A stretch of DNA of 64,000 nucleotides from Balanoglossus misakiensis (taxonomy: Eukaryota; Hemichordata): assembly GCA_040954595.2 (NCBI GenBank), contig CM082595.2, forward strand, positions 4,340,001 to 4,404,000, in the 5' to 3' direction. The translations under genes and the position numbers were made by a program. Numbering within the stretch: the first letter of the stretch is position 1; each line of letters begins with the position of its first letter. Below the pieces are notes generated by a model. It ran no database searches and was not told the origin of the DNA. It saw nothing but the letters and a program-made list of their open reading frames with translations. Shown in pieces: positions 30,745 through 43,319 of the stretch.

Positions 30745-33700
30745 ATGAAAGGTGAGCCAATCATTTTCACGTTTCATGGTGTAACCCACGCCAGTGTCAC
30801 GCTATTTCATTAACAATCCCTGATTAAATTAACCAATTTGCATTTTAAAAACTCGGCAAATTTTAATCGAATGTGACACGAACGAAATTTAAATAAAAAA
30901 AACTTCGTCTTCGCTTGACGTTGTTCAACGCAATTTTGACTTCTACTTCTAAATCGCCGTTTTCATAGAGAACAAATATATCTTTGAAGCTTACCTTGCC
31001 ACAAATACAATTCTAATTTCCAAGAGTGTAAATTTTCTCTGCAAAATGAACGCCGTCCGTGAGAAAGACGACTTTTCGTAAACTTGTTATATAAAGATGA
31101 GTATCTGAAGCTCTAGACGCAAAATTCGCCTAACATATGGATTAGGGGAAATGTTTGTACTCTAAACAAGAACAACGCTTACCGACATTTGCTGTGACGT
31201 AAGATCAGTTTGCTTAGTCCGTGTTGAGAGTTGACAACATCTTTATGATCTGGTAGAACAGTGTTGATTAACGATAGCTATTAATAAGTGGGCAAGGAAA
31301 TTATAATCGGGCTGAGTTCAAAGTCATGATGGTTGTGTGATGGCGCTAGACTTATGAAAACGGGTATGGTGATCAGGATGGTTATCAGCTCGACATTTTG
31401 GGGGTCGTAGAACGGGCATATCCGAGAACAGAACCGTTTGCAGAAAAGACACATCGCAACCTGATTCAAATTTGTGACGCAGCTATTGCAGAGTGACGAT
31501 TTTAATCCTTAAACTATATTTTCCCAAAGTAGAATTCTGAAAAGTTCCAGGACCACTTACGGTTTTCATTCATGATAATAGGCCTAATCAGTGCCAGTAT
31601 TTGAGCTGTGACGTTCCAGAAACGTTCCAATGATCCCTGTGTGAACGCCATAATACGCGAAATGTTGTGTTGGAAAATTCCTTGTTGTGAAGTGTTGGAA
31701 AATCCCTTGTTGTGAATACTTATATGAGCTTCTCTGTTTTGCCTTCTCTTTAACAGACCACTATGAATTCATCATCGTCGGCGCTGGCCCCGCGGGCTTG
31801 CAGATGGCCTATCAGATGAACAAGGACAGCAGGGACTATGTGGTACTGGATGCAGCCGACAGGGCCGGCTCCTTCTTCAAAACGCAGCCCCGACACCGCA
31901 CACTGATCTCCCTCAACAAGCGCTTCAACCCGTTCCCGGAGCACGAGTACAACATGCGGCACGACTGGAACTCGCTGCTGTGCGACGACCCCACCCTGCT
32001 CTTCCGGAACTACTCGCAGGACCTCTTCCCCAAGGCCGACGCTCTCGTGAGCCTCCTGGAGGACTTCGCCACCAAGTACGAACTCAACATCTGCTACCAC
32101 ACGAGAATCACAAACATCGACCGGGAGCCCAACAACGGCAACTTCAAGCTGACCTCCAAAGACGGCAGGAAGTTCACGTGCAAGGTCCTCGTCATGGGCA
32201 CCGGTGCTCTGGGGGATAAAGTGCCCGAAGATCTCGAAGGCGTAGAACTCTGCGATACGTACAGCAACCACACCGTGGATCGGGAGGCATACGCCGGCAA
32301 AAACGTGTGTATCCTTGGGCGAGGAAATAGTGCCTTTGAGGTGGCTGATCACCTTGCAGGGCACGCTGCCCTAATTCATATTTTTGGAGAGAAGAAGCTC
32401 AAATATGCATGGGATACTCATTTTGTTGGTAAGTGTAATCCAATGCGGTCAAAGGCAGGTGTCAGGGTATCCTCTTTTCTTATCGCGAGCAATTGTTGGA
32501 GAGGTCTCCTTCATCTTTGGGAGCAATGCTGACGACATCTTTACACCCAGAAAAGTTGCGCATGTGCAGTTCTAGCGACCGCTCCTCTTTTCACCAGTAT
32601 TTGTAACTTTGTGTTAGCAAAATTAATCGCTATATATATGTATCTATGCATTGCTTGCTGGTGGGTCTACTATGAAAGTCACTATTTGTGGAAGGGTTCT
32701 TTCGTTGACATTTGCGAATTGTTTTTCACCGGAATCAATCATTGATTTTTTTGCATAAGCTGAAATTTCATAACCAGTGCTATACTAATTAGCATAGCAA
32801 AGAAGTAATAAATTTGTCATGTGGACGTGTACTTGTCAACATTTGCTTAAACGATGGGTTATTGGTGGTAGGTAAATTAAAAAGGGCAACTTGACGACAG
32901 AAGGAACGCAAATAGAAATGTGTTTCCAGCAGAGTAGCTACTTAGCCAGCATAGTTATAATACTATAATACTATAGAATAGGTACTAGCATATAAATGCT
33001 AGTACACAGGCATTACTATGCCGGCCATTTAAAAATCAAACACCGACAGAAATACGGCGCGACGACCCCTTCACTGTAATTAATTGTGGCGTGGAACTAC
33101 CTATTTCACGCGCTAATAAAACGAAACTCGTTTCGCTTTCAGGCGATCTGCGGGCCGTCAACAACAATGTTCTCGACATGTACCAACTGAAATCGCTGCA
33201 CGCCTACCAGGCTTTCAAGATCAAATCGGTTCGAAAGGCTGAGAACGGAAAGCTTGCCGTGGAGATCGAAGACTTGGTGGCCCACTGGAATCCGCCAGGC
33301 AGGATAAGGTTGACAGCATTCTACGACAAAGTCATCATTTGCACGGGTTTCCGCTACATCGATCTGAGTCTGTTTGCAGACAAAATTAAGCCAGGTATGT
33401 TGGGAGGTCGAGTCCCCCATAGTACATGTGTCTTTGTTCCACCCCACCCGCACCCCACCAAACTCCACCTCTGAATTCATTTTACACATGATGTCGATGG
33501 GACATAAAGCTTACTGTCTTTTCTCTGTGTTTCGCTTTACAAATCTCGTGCATTATTTATCATTGTGCCAAACGACACCCAAGTCCCCGATTTTTGCTCA
33601 CACAGACACCGTGAAAGAAGGCAAGTTCCCGGCCCTGACGACTGGTTGGGAGACTTCAGTCCCAGATATGTACTACATCGGTACTCCCATGCAAAGTATC

Positions 33701-34679
33701 GACAGGCAGGCCGCATCCGGCTTCATCCACGGATTCCGTTACAATGTCCGAACTCTATACCACCTGCTTCAAGAGAAATACAACAAGACTCCCTATCCTA
33801 GAACCAAAGTTGACCATGACCTCACCAGTTTATCAAGTGCGATCATCGGTAAGATTTTTAGAAATCCTTGTCAGTATAGACACCTCCATTTCAAGAAGAC
33901 GTGCATGCGTCGACATACTTGACTCTTTGTCCCTTCTGCTCCAATCAGGGCGCATGAGCACAGCCGCCAGCATCTACCAGATGAACAATTTCCTGTGTGA
34001 CGTATTGGTCGTTCCTGACGACAAGAAAGGCAAGGCCGAATATTTGACCGACCTGCCGAAGAAGTACGTCATCGAAGGCGACCAGATCAAGAAACACAAG
34101 CACGTCTTCGTCATGGTGCTGCAATACGGCTTCAACAGGTGAGAACAAAGCATGTTTTGAACAATGGAATTAGGTAACAACACTTACCATGGTCATTCAC
34201 TAGCATTCAAAATGGCCGCCATCGGAATGTCTACAACAGTCAAACGACCAACATAAGAGGGCGCTTTTCGAACCTGACTGAAAGAGTCCCCATCCATGGC
34301 TCTCTTGCAGATTTGGCGAGATCGGGGGCCACCCCAACGAGTTCGTTCACATCCCCGATTTCGAACAACCGTTCTGCGGTCCCTTCCTGCACCCAACGGT
34401 CTACTATTACCGGGATGGCAAACTGGTGGACGAGACTGACTTGCTAGAGTCGCTCCTTCTCCGCTTTGACGGCTCCGAGTTCAAAGAGGATAACCCCGAC
34501 AAGCAAAGAAACCGAGTCAAGAACTTCCTCAACAAACACGTAAGTGACATGACGACAAACGAGAATTTGACCAGAAATCTTCAAATTTTGCATAGATACA
34601 CAGGCACATGCACAGATACATAAATACAAAGATACATAGATACATACATCCCGGAGTACGAATACTAATCTCTCCTCCT

Positions 34680-34710
<31 letters not shown>

Positions 34711-34891
34711 ACACACACAGCTAAAACTGTCAGATGAAGAATTCAATGAGAAGTTCATCAGCTCGCCGGAGATGTTCAAGCAGATCTTCACGCCACTTAC
34801 AAAGGAAGAGATCAAAGCGCTCGGCGACGGGTACATGTACAAGGGCAAGTGTAAGCCGATGACCATTGACATGCAGGGAGGAGGAATGTAA
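30745..34891 (+). CDS. FOXRED2: FOXRED2-like FAD-dependent oxidoreductase, 7 exons, 587 aa
   Basis: Flavoprotein related to FOXRED2 (ERFAD), an ER-lumen reductase used in ER-associated degradation. Exons: 30745-30751, 31757-32428, 33143-33394, 33606-33848, 33949-34138, 34311-34539, 34721-34891 (1764 nt). Residue ~7 begins the FAD Rossmann motif IIVGAGPAGLQMAY; family blocks SFFKTQPRHRTLISLNKRF and MRHDWNSLL follow, then a second NAD(P) motif VCILGRGNSAFEVADHL, and the FMO-like ICTGFRY and ASGFIHGFRYNVRTLYHLL. Unlike human FOXRED2 it shows no signal peptide: the only in-frame ATG upstream gives MKDHYEF, in a 7-base coding exon, and the frame is stopped just above it. The C-terminus ends MQGGGM, not KDEL-like. 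It may be a cytosolic paralogue, or a longer first exon was missed. Most exons join in phase 1. Confidence 0.86.
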
Positions 34892-35691
34892 CACAGTCAA
34901 GACAATCTACACAAGACCAGAAAGACGGCGTTCAATGTTATGGGTTACAGACACAGTCGCTTGGGAGTTGTACGTTGTTACATGGCGATCGCGCCTATGA
35001 CTTAGAAAGGGTCAAGTCGCTCTGTAACAATGTACACACGCCTCTCAAGCGACTGTGGGTGCAGACCACGGGTACAGACCCCTACATAACACCAATGACG
35101 TAAACCCTAAACGGACCTAACCTTTTCCAAGTCAACCGTTCATAAAATCGTTGTGTGACATGACTCCTCGAGTAGATATAACCCAAGTGACGTCATATCC
35201 GGGCGTCAGATGTTTCAGCGTAAACAACTATCCACCCAACCACAGATGAGCGAATGGCACACTTACAACACCTTCAAATTTGAAAAAATCTCTAACATGA
35301 ACTGGGCATTTTTTGTTTTTAGGTACAGAGCGCCCTGACTTAATAAATTTATCAACATTAACAGTTAGCAACACTCCTATAAAAGCCTGGCAACAAAAAA
35401 CTCTCCAAAACAACCCTTTTCCAACAGATATGTCTGTGATGCATAGAGTAGGGATTTTAACAAGAAGATAGATATAGTAGATTATCCAACATTTTCCGTA
35501 TTCCTGCTACTGTACCGCCCTTGGATTACGTTGATTTGTAATACTATGTCGATTTAAAATAGATGGTAGATTTCTCTCAATTATTATGAAGAATTTGTGT
35601 AAAGTGGTACTTATAATTTTGAGCATTTCATTAAAAGTTGAATGTTGCGGCAGGAATTCATATAGTAAATGATCATTATTATATTACGCAA

Positions 35692-35809
35692 GTATGTATG
35701 TATGTATGTATGTATGTATGTATGTATGTATGTATGTATGTATGTATGTATGTATGTATGTATGTATGTATGTATGTATGTATGTATGTATGTATGTATG
35801 TATGTATGT
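35692..35809. repeat. (TATG)n microsatellite
   Basis: About 29 uninterrupted TATG units. Open frames on both strands through it (MYVC or HTYI repeats) are artefacts. Confidence 0.97.
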
Positions 35810-36872
35810 TCAGGTATGGTATGTTCAGCACCAATATGATTTGTTTTGATTGAAACAAATGTATTCAGTAACCATTCATTTATTGAATCAACCCTTTCGC
35901 GAAAAATGTTCATTAAACGAAAATTAGATGCACTTAATAGATTGACACTCATAGTGATATGTCAGCACATGGCGACCCCTGTATCCAGAGAGTCTACATA
36001 ATCGGAAGAAAGGACTGACCGCATACCATAATGTAGAGTGAAGCTGAATAGACTACCATTGAAATATTTCTTGTCTGTGGTTCGATTCTGGTTCCGCTCA
36101 TAAGGCGGTGCCTGTGAACGACAGAGAGAAACATCAAAAGACGGTGATAGAATTGGTGCACTAGTGTCATGGTCAAACTAAGGATTTGACTTCACGCACG
36201 ACGCTGACCAAATGGTGATTATGCTTGTCACTAAGCCGCGCAAGGTAAGTTAAGGTAAAACTCTCAGGGTGTCATGGGGGCTTTGTCATAGGTTGTTTGT
36301 GGGGGTGGGGGGAGGGGGTGGGAGAGGGGGGATCTCGATGCTCACCAATACTACAAGCTCTCGTAACGGGATCCATTTCTCTGCCAGATGGACATGTTTC
36401 AAGACACATGTTATTGAACCACACACACGAGCACACCCTGTGTATAGAAATACAATGAGTTCAAAAAGCTCCACTGCAGATCCATTACAGCAACAGTTAT
36501 TGACATACAGTATTCCTACATGTGATCAAATGGGTGTGTTTACGCCTTCGTGTGATACTTCTGTGTGCCACCCACTGAAAATCTGTGATTGGCTACATTT
36601 CTAAACTTGTGGACAAGCTGGGGTGTCTAGTTGAACAACCACAGAACGGGGCCTAAATTATACACTGCACCTTATACTTTGATTTTTTCTGCAACAAAGG
36701 CTCTCTGACCTGGAAATCTGGACATGCACACACTCAAGAAGCAATTCGTAACATCTGACCCGTGAAATAAATGTTCCATAAGTGTGTTTAAAAAATTAGA
36801 CGGCACATACATGCATTTTACTTTGTCGTGTTTTTTATGATGTGATTACAATAATGAACAAAAATATCCATA

Positions 36873-36878
36873 TTTATT
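36873..36878 (-). terminator. Polyadenylation signal directly after the left MACPF gene
   Basis: AATAAA on the minus strand lies 8 bases after the TAA stop of the left MACPF gene. It supports TAA at 36888-36886 as the true end rather than splicing at the overlapping donor-like GTAAGT. Confidence 0.55.
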
Positions 36879-36885
36879 GGATTAC

Positions 36886-38807
36886 TTACTGTTTGCCGTC
36901 AACAGTGATAACAGGTTTGGGACAATTTGCTGGTCCAATACATTCATATTCTGTTTCGTCGACCATTCTCTTTTGATTCAGACATTTAGTGCAAAGAAAC
37001 GCTGTTGGTTGACCATCAGAAGAGATTCTGCATCCTACAAGAAAGAGGGAGTCGGTGATCATTAGCCAAAACCTGGGCTGTTTTTCACTAATTTTATCTG
37101 TAGCAGTGTAGCACGTGGTCATGGAGATTGTTAAGTGGGTGGGTGAGTGAGTGAGTGAGTGAGTGAGTGAGTGAGTGAGAGGGTGGATGGATTGGTGAAT
37201 TAATGATATAATCCATTCATTCGTTCATTCATTCAGCCAATCAGTCATTATTGTATGAATAAATGAATGAATGAATGAATTACTCAGTTAGTCAATCAAC
37301 CAATCAATCTACCGATCAATCAATAAAGTTGAACTCACCGAAGTCAGGATTGCATTCTGCATGGCAGTTGAGCTTACAGTACTTCTTGGTGGAGTCGTAT
37401 GTCGTGCCAGTGCCACAATTGGTGTCCGCTGCGTCTGTGCGGAGAATCGTTGATGATTCCAGAATGGTCACAAGCCTTAAATAGCAAACAAAGAAACAAG
37501 AAATAGTGTAGGTATCCATCTTCAAAGTACAGAATCATGGTACATGTATTAGTAACAGCTTTTCCAGTGGTAAACGTTGGAGAGGAAGTGAGAAGAGCGC
37601 CATCACCGGTGGGAGTTTGGCATCCGGTTTTCCAGCTTCCTCTTCAGTATTTTGCGCATGCGCACTGATCAACACTCACCATGGATAGCTGAGCTATCAT
37701 TGGGCTCTTGAGCGCTAATAATATCATAAGGCCGCCTAAAAAATAGTATGTGCTTTTCCGATTACATGTTTTTCAAAAATAGGGTTGGTAGGTAGGAAAA
37801 TGTTTATATTAAGCAATTTTGTTTATTTCTCTCCAGGTTTAAGGTCTATGAAGTTTGGAGTCGGCGGGTTAAAATTAGGGTAGGATAGGTCGGGTAATTG
37901 AAACAGCACATATTTTTTTATTTTGGCCTAGTGCAATTGGCTAATTGAGTAGTTCGCTTAGATGTTAAATGCAACGGTAAATATTGAGGCCACATCATTT
38001 CAGGTCCTTCATTTTCTGCATTGAAATTTCCTGTGATTGAAATTGAGTCACACGACCACTTACTTGTCGCCGCTGCCGAAGGAGTAAAATGTTGGCTGAA
38101 TCGGGTCGTGGACGTCGTTGTACGACAGGTATGTCAGACGATTGTCGATGTCACCACGGTATTTGCCGTACTCGATCAATGTGCTGGTACTGTCAGACTT
38201 CACACACACAAAGTAACTCTGGTGTATAACCGAATCGCCGAGTCCTCTCGCATTTAAGGTGGTGGTTTCTGTCAGAACGTGGTTGTACTGAAAGAAAGAA
38301 GTGTGTAGATAGATACCATCTCATCTCTTTGCAAGAGTTTAGGACTCTTGTTTTGTTATAATTTCCCTGTAACCAACGACCATAGATTCACTGATTACCC
38401 CCTTAAAGATGCGCTGAAAAGTAAGACTCTAATCGTGTGTTTACACACAGAAAAGTCGCACGTATGCAATTCAAAAGACCCCCTTAAAAGGTGAGCATGA
38501 TATCCCTTACCTTTTTGATAGCTGCGAGAGTGGAGGATATCTCTACGAAGTACCAAGTCTGTCTGTCGTCTGGGACAGCCGCAAACGCGGTAAAAATGGT
38601 ACCTTCACTGGTTGCGGTAAAATACAGGCACATACCCTTATCTTTCAAAAGGAAAAAAATGAACAAGCGCCTTAATCTTCATTTTACTCTTTCTGAGAGT
38701 TTTGTGTCAGATCACTTATAAAAGACAAAGTTGCCATAATATTAATAATAATCATCATCATAATAATAAAATAATCGTTGTCGACGTAGTCATCATCATC
38801 ATCGTCC

Positions 38808-38869
<62 letters not shown>

Positions 38870-41800
38870 TAATATAATATATTATAATAATAATTTCCTC
38901 ACCATGAGACGTTATTGCCTGCACATTGGACCAGCGAGTATTGCATGGAAAAGTGGCGACGTTTTCGAGAGCACGTTGTACATTGGTTCCGCTGAAGACA
39001 GGCCATTCTACTCTAGCCAGGTATCGATCTGGAAATTGTGTGAGACAAACAAGAATAAGACACTTTCTGTGATAATGAATGACATTATGTATTGAATGTG
39101 TTAAATTAAATTGACATGAATCTGCAACATGGTAATGGTATTGATGTGAAACATGTAACTGTATTTCAGTATGTCTGCCTTCGCAAGTATCATCATCTCG
39201 GCTTGAAATCACACCTCGGACCAAACACTTGCGAAGTTCGCGAAAATGAATAATCGGTCTTTACCATTTATTAATTTGGGGCGAGTTTTTACTCTCATGT
39301 CATACAAGCGGATGGAAGACGTGTCGCTGAACATTCATTCACTGCATGTACATTGACACAAACGGTGTCTTGGATCAAACATAGTTAATAGAAAAAGGGC
39401 ACCGAGAGAGACTAGTCCCTTTAAGGTTAGGATAATCGTAATATGTTCTCTTACTTTGCCATTCAGGTTCCAACTCTGGCCAGATATTCAGCGATGCAGA
39501 GAAGTCTTCTGCTGTTAACATCAATAAATTTTCCTGCGGCATGAACGTCAGGACTAACCCAAGCACTGATATTTTTTGGTAGGAACCTGTAACAATCCCG
39601 CTGCCTCCGTTGTCGTAGCTGTTCGATACAGGCGACCGTCCCTCACCATCTTCCACAAACCAGTGCTTGCTGAAGAAATGCATCTGTGAAAGAAATCCAA
39701 GGCAAAAACAAAATGTCAAGTTCCACCTTGACCAGTGCAGCAACGTCTGGAATGAGTAAACCCCGAAAAGTGTTGCCAACATATTCACGGCGACTATTTT
39801 CTTGGCTTAAAATTATACGGTCACACATACAAATACAGCTACAGTTACCATGGCAAATTGGGATCTAGCCAATCAGAGATTTTCAGTGAGTGGCACACGC
39901 GATAAAAGAGCGCCACCATAAGTTCTTTAGAACACTCAAATACGCCATTTCTGATATATATGAGCGTATGTAAATTGGAGGTGGTGTAGGCGCAGCGGCG
40001 GCCCTTTACAGGAATCATAATAAACACCCGCTGGTTTTTCTGGTACCCTCCTCATACCTGGGCAATGAAATCCTTCGCTATGGTCTTCCCATGTAATCCT
40101 CCAGAGATGTCCCGTTCCAAATCAAAAATTACACTGAACGATTTGCCTGATTTCATGTGGGTCCATGTCGGTTTGTCTGTGGCGCCCCTTCTCTGCAGGT
40201 CCTGCAACTTACAGTTCATACTACCAGCAGGCACCGATAGATCCTTTGTAGAGATAAGTCCCTGGACAGAATCAGAAAACAATGCAAATTTTCGATTAAA
40301 ACAGTGCCGCACCGATTTAATCAGCCTCCATACAAACAGTACGCAGCTATCATGGTATGAGTCGCCAAGAGATGACAAACCGATGCAAATGCAAGTACTA
40401 TGGCTTAATGGTGAAGGTTTTGTCTGTTGTAAGAACAGCACACTGCCTTATAGCATGTATAGCATTGACTGTACACAATTTTCGCAACCAGAGTCTCCGG
40501 TTTTGCACATGCGCATAAGACGATCGTCGCCCTTTAACTCCCAGTTTTCTTTTGCTACAGAATCTCCATTTTACATGTCAAACTTTTCAAGACTAATGCT
40601 AGCTGGAGTGAGTGAAATCTCACCTCCGATAAATAGATGCTTGTCGCACGCTTCAAGGCGTTTCTTCGCAATTTGATGCCATTCATGAACTCATCTGTGG
40701 TCTTGAAATTGCAGAACCTCTTGACCCTGGTGGTGACGCCGTCAACCACCGTGTCGACGAAGTAGTAATTTGTGCCCGCCTCTACTTTCTTGTTACAGTC
40801 CCATTCGTCGCCCTCGCTCGGAAACAGATCGTCCTTTTGAAAGTAGAGCAGATCGGCGATGGGAGCGATCAAGAACTTGAAAGGTTTAGGGTAGGTTGGG
40901 ATAGAATTTAGCCAATTGACCAAGTCTGAAATGTATGAAGAAAATGTTTTAGTCACAGTTTCCAACTTAATTTAAACCTAATTGCCTAGTTTTATCTGTA
41001 TACATAACAAAGAACACACAAATCTGTCTGTCAGATGTCTGTCTGTCTTTGTATGATGATGATTGCCTGTCTGTCTGTCCAAAGTGTGTGGGTATGCGTC
41101 GAAGTATACATGTAGGAAATTGCGGCACCCTTCAATGTAAAATACGTCACTATCAAAAATAAGCAGTCCAGGAAACCCGGGAAGCGACATTTTTGGATAA
41201 CGTGAACCTTGTTTATACGGTATGTTCATTGACCATGTGCTTGGTGCTGCAGAGCCTAGACTCTCTCACAGCCCCTCTCGTCGTCCATGCATGCTTATGG
41301 TCTGATTGCATGTGTACCCGGCGAGAGGGGCTCTAAGGTTAGCTACACAACACCAAACTGTGCTTCTCCCTTGCCAAACGGTTGAGGGATCGTAGCGAAC
41401 CGTGGGCTCTGAGAGAGTCTATGCAGAGCCCTACCTGTTCGCGTTGTCGGGGTGCCACCGTCTGACACAATGGCCGCCACTTCCTGGTCGCCGCCGAGAG
41501 CCTCAACGCTAAACGCCGAATAGGAAGTCTGCTTCATGTTGCTCGTTTTGCCCTTCGTCGACGACTTGAAGTGCATACTGGCGAAGAAGGCATCGTAGTC
41601 CACTTTAGCCTCGACTGCGAATTCGTCCACAGTGCTCTGAGATGTCGCCGTGGTGACCTTTCGAAATTGGAGCCGTCCACCGAACGTGGCCGATTTGATG
41701 TAGTGTGTCCCCCATCGCAGAATGAATTCCTCTGAAGTTGAGAAACAAATTTGAAACAATTTTAAAACAGCTTTGGCGATATTTGACAATCAAATTTAAT

Positions 41801-43256
41801 TAATTTTACGGCTGATTGGACCGCGTATTGAACTCTCAAAAAATATTACTGTACAGTCAAATCGACATTGTTCCTTATTGCTTAAAAAGAACTTACGATA
41901 TTTGACTGGTGCACCAGGATCGAGGTAATATTCTGGAAGATCCATAAACTCTTTCACAAAATTTGTAGACAGGTCAGACGCTTTCACTTCATCCTTGAAT
42001 ATTTCATATCTATGCAAACAGATGAGAAAACGCATAGCATAAATATTACAGGTCACGAGAATGTCCTCTCTATAAAATCCCATTCACCTTCATCACATGT
42101 ATATATGGTAATATTCTAGAAGCTTGTGGAAAAAAGAGTGTCGCCAAAATTACCGTATGACGTCAATGTCCATGACGGAGAGATATGATTGTTGATTGGT
42201 CCGGGAGACTGAACCGTAGGCGGCGGTGACACCGGCGCTGAAGAACATGTAGCTGCCGGAGACACCGGCTTCAACCTGCAGGTGACTGCTGTACTCTTCT
42301 CTCGACGAAAAGGTAAACATATTCGACCGTGTCTCATAAATGCCGTGCACGTTCATAGTGTCCGGCACGTCCTCGCCCTGGTATCTGTGAACGTTGTATG
42401 TCAAAGTGAAAACAACAACAACAACAACAACAATAATAATAATAATAATAGCAACAGCATAAACGACAACAACATAAACAACAACATAATTGATATAACC
42501 AGTCCGGAATATCTCTGTCTTAATTTTCCACACGAGGAGAAATAACAACAATCTTGGCACGTATATAGTTATTCTGTGTGCCAAGTTCGAATGGTGTGGG
42601 CAAGGGCAAGACGAGCATAACATCGCATCAAAATGGTTGTTTGACATGTACACATATATGCCATAGTTCATTTTCCTCAGTGCTGAGAACGGACGATATC
42701 GGAACCGTCACGCGGTTAACGGAAGTGAACGGACGCACGGACGGATAAGCGGAGAACACATTTACAGTTGCTACTACTTACGAGGACAATGCGGCGCAGT
42801 TTCGTTGGATAATGCTCATTTTTCGGCTTTCCGGTCCATACATACCCGTGCCATCAAACCCGACTCCAATGAAGCCAGCCCCTTCCATCATATCCTACAG
42901 ACACAAAGACGACCACTTTTATAGGGTGTCTCAGAACTCCCAGCAAAATGAGGCGAAAGTTGAGATCTTGCAAATTACACAATTTACACTTGTGGTCATT
43001 AAAAGACATAGAAACACCCTTTCAATCATATAGGGGTATCTGTAAATTATGAATGCTTGTATTCTTTAATGCACATAATAGTTAAACGTTAAAATAGAAG
43101 AGATACCGCGCAAGTCGACTGAGAGGGCTTTTTTCCTTTATAACAAGGATCTCCTGGTTGATATCCAGTCCCGTAACACCCACTGAACATAACCGGTCCT
43201 GGAACATGACAAGACATATGGGACAAAATATCAACGAATGATACATAGATAGATAC

Positions 43257-43319
<63 letters not shown>

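Larger units (their letters stand above)
34892..36885. other. Tail-to-tail spacer: FOXRED2-like 3' UTR and microsatellite
   Basis: The left part is the 3' untranslated region of the FOXRED2-like gene, with AATAAA near 35342. Then follow the (TATG)n microsatellite, a G-rich tract at 36295-36330 and a short dispersed repeat at 36563-36596. No coding exon is recognised, including no CCP-type exon for the gene to the right. Confidence 0.5.

Noticed and set aside
31980-32219. Plus-strand open frame in the second frame of the FOXRED2 exon
   Set aside because: High-GC overlap shadow with no family similarity.
31750-32364. 204-codon minus-strand open frame
   Set aside because: It is the antisense shadow of the GC-rich first large exon of the FOXRED2-like gene.
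35611-35952. Open frames with repeated HTYI or MYVC
   Set aside because: Artefact of the (TATG)n tract; no splice or family support.
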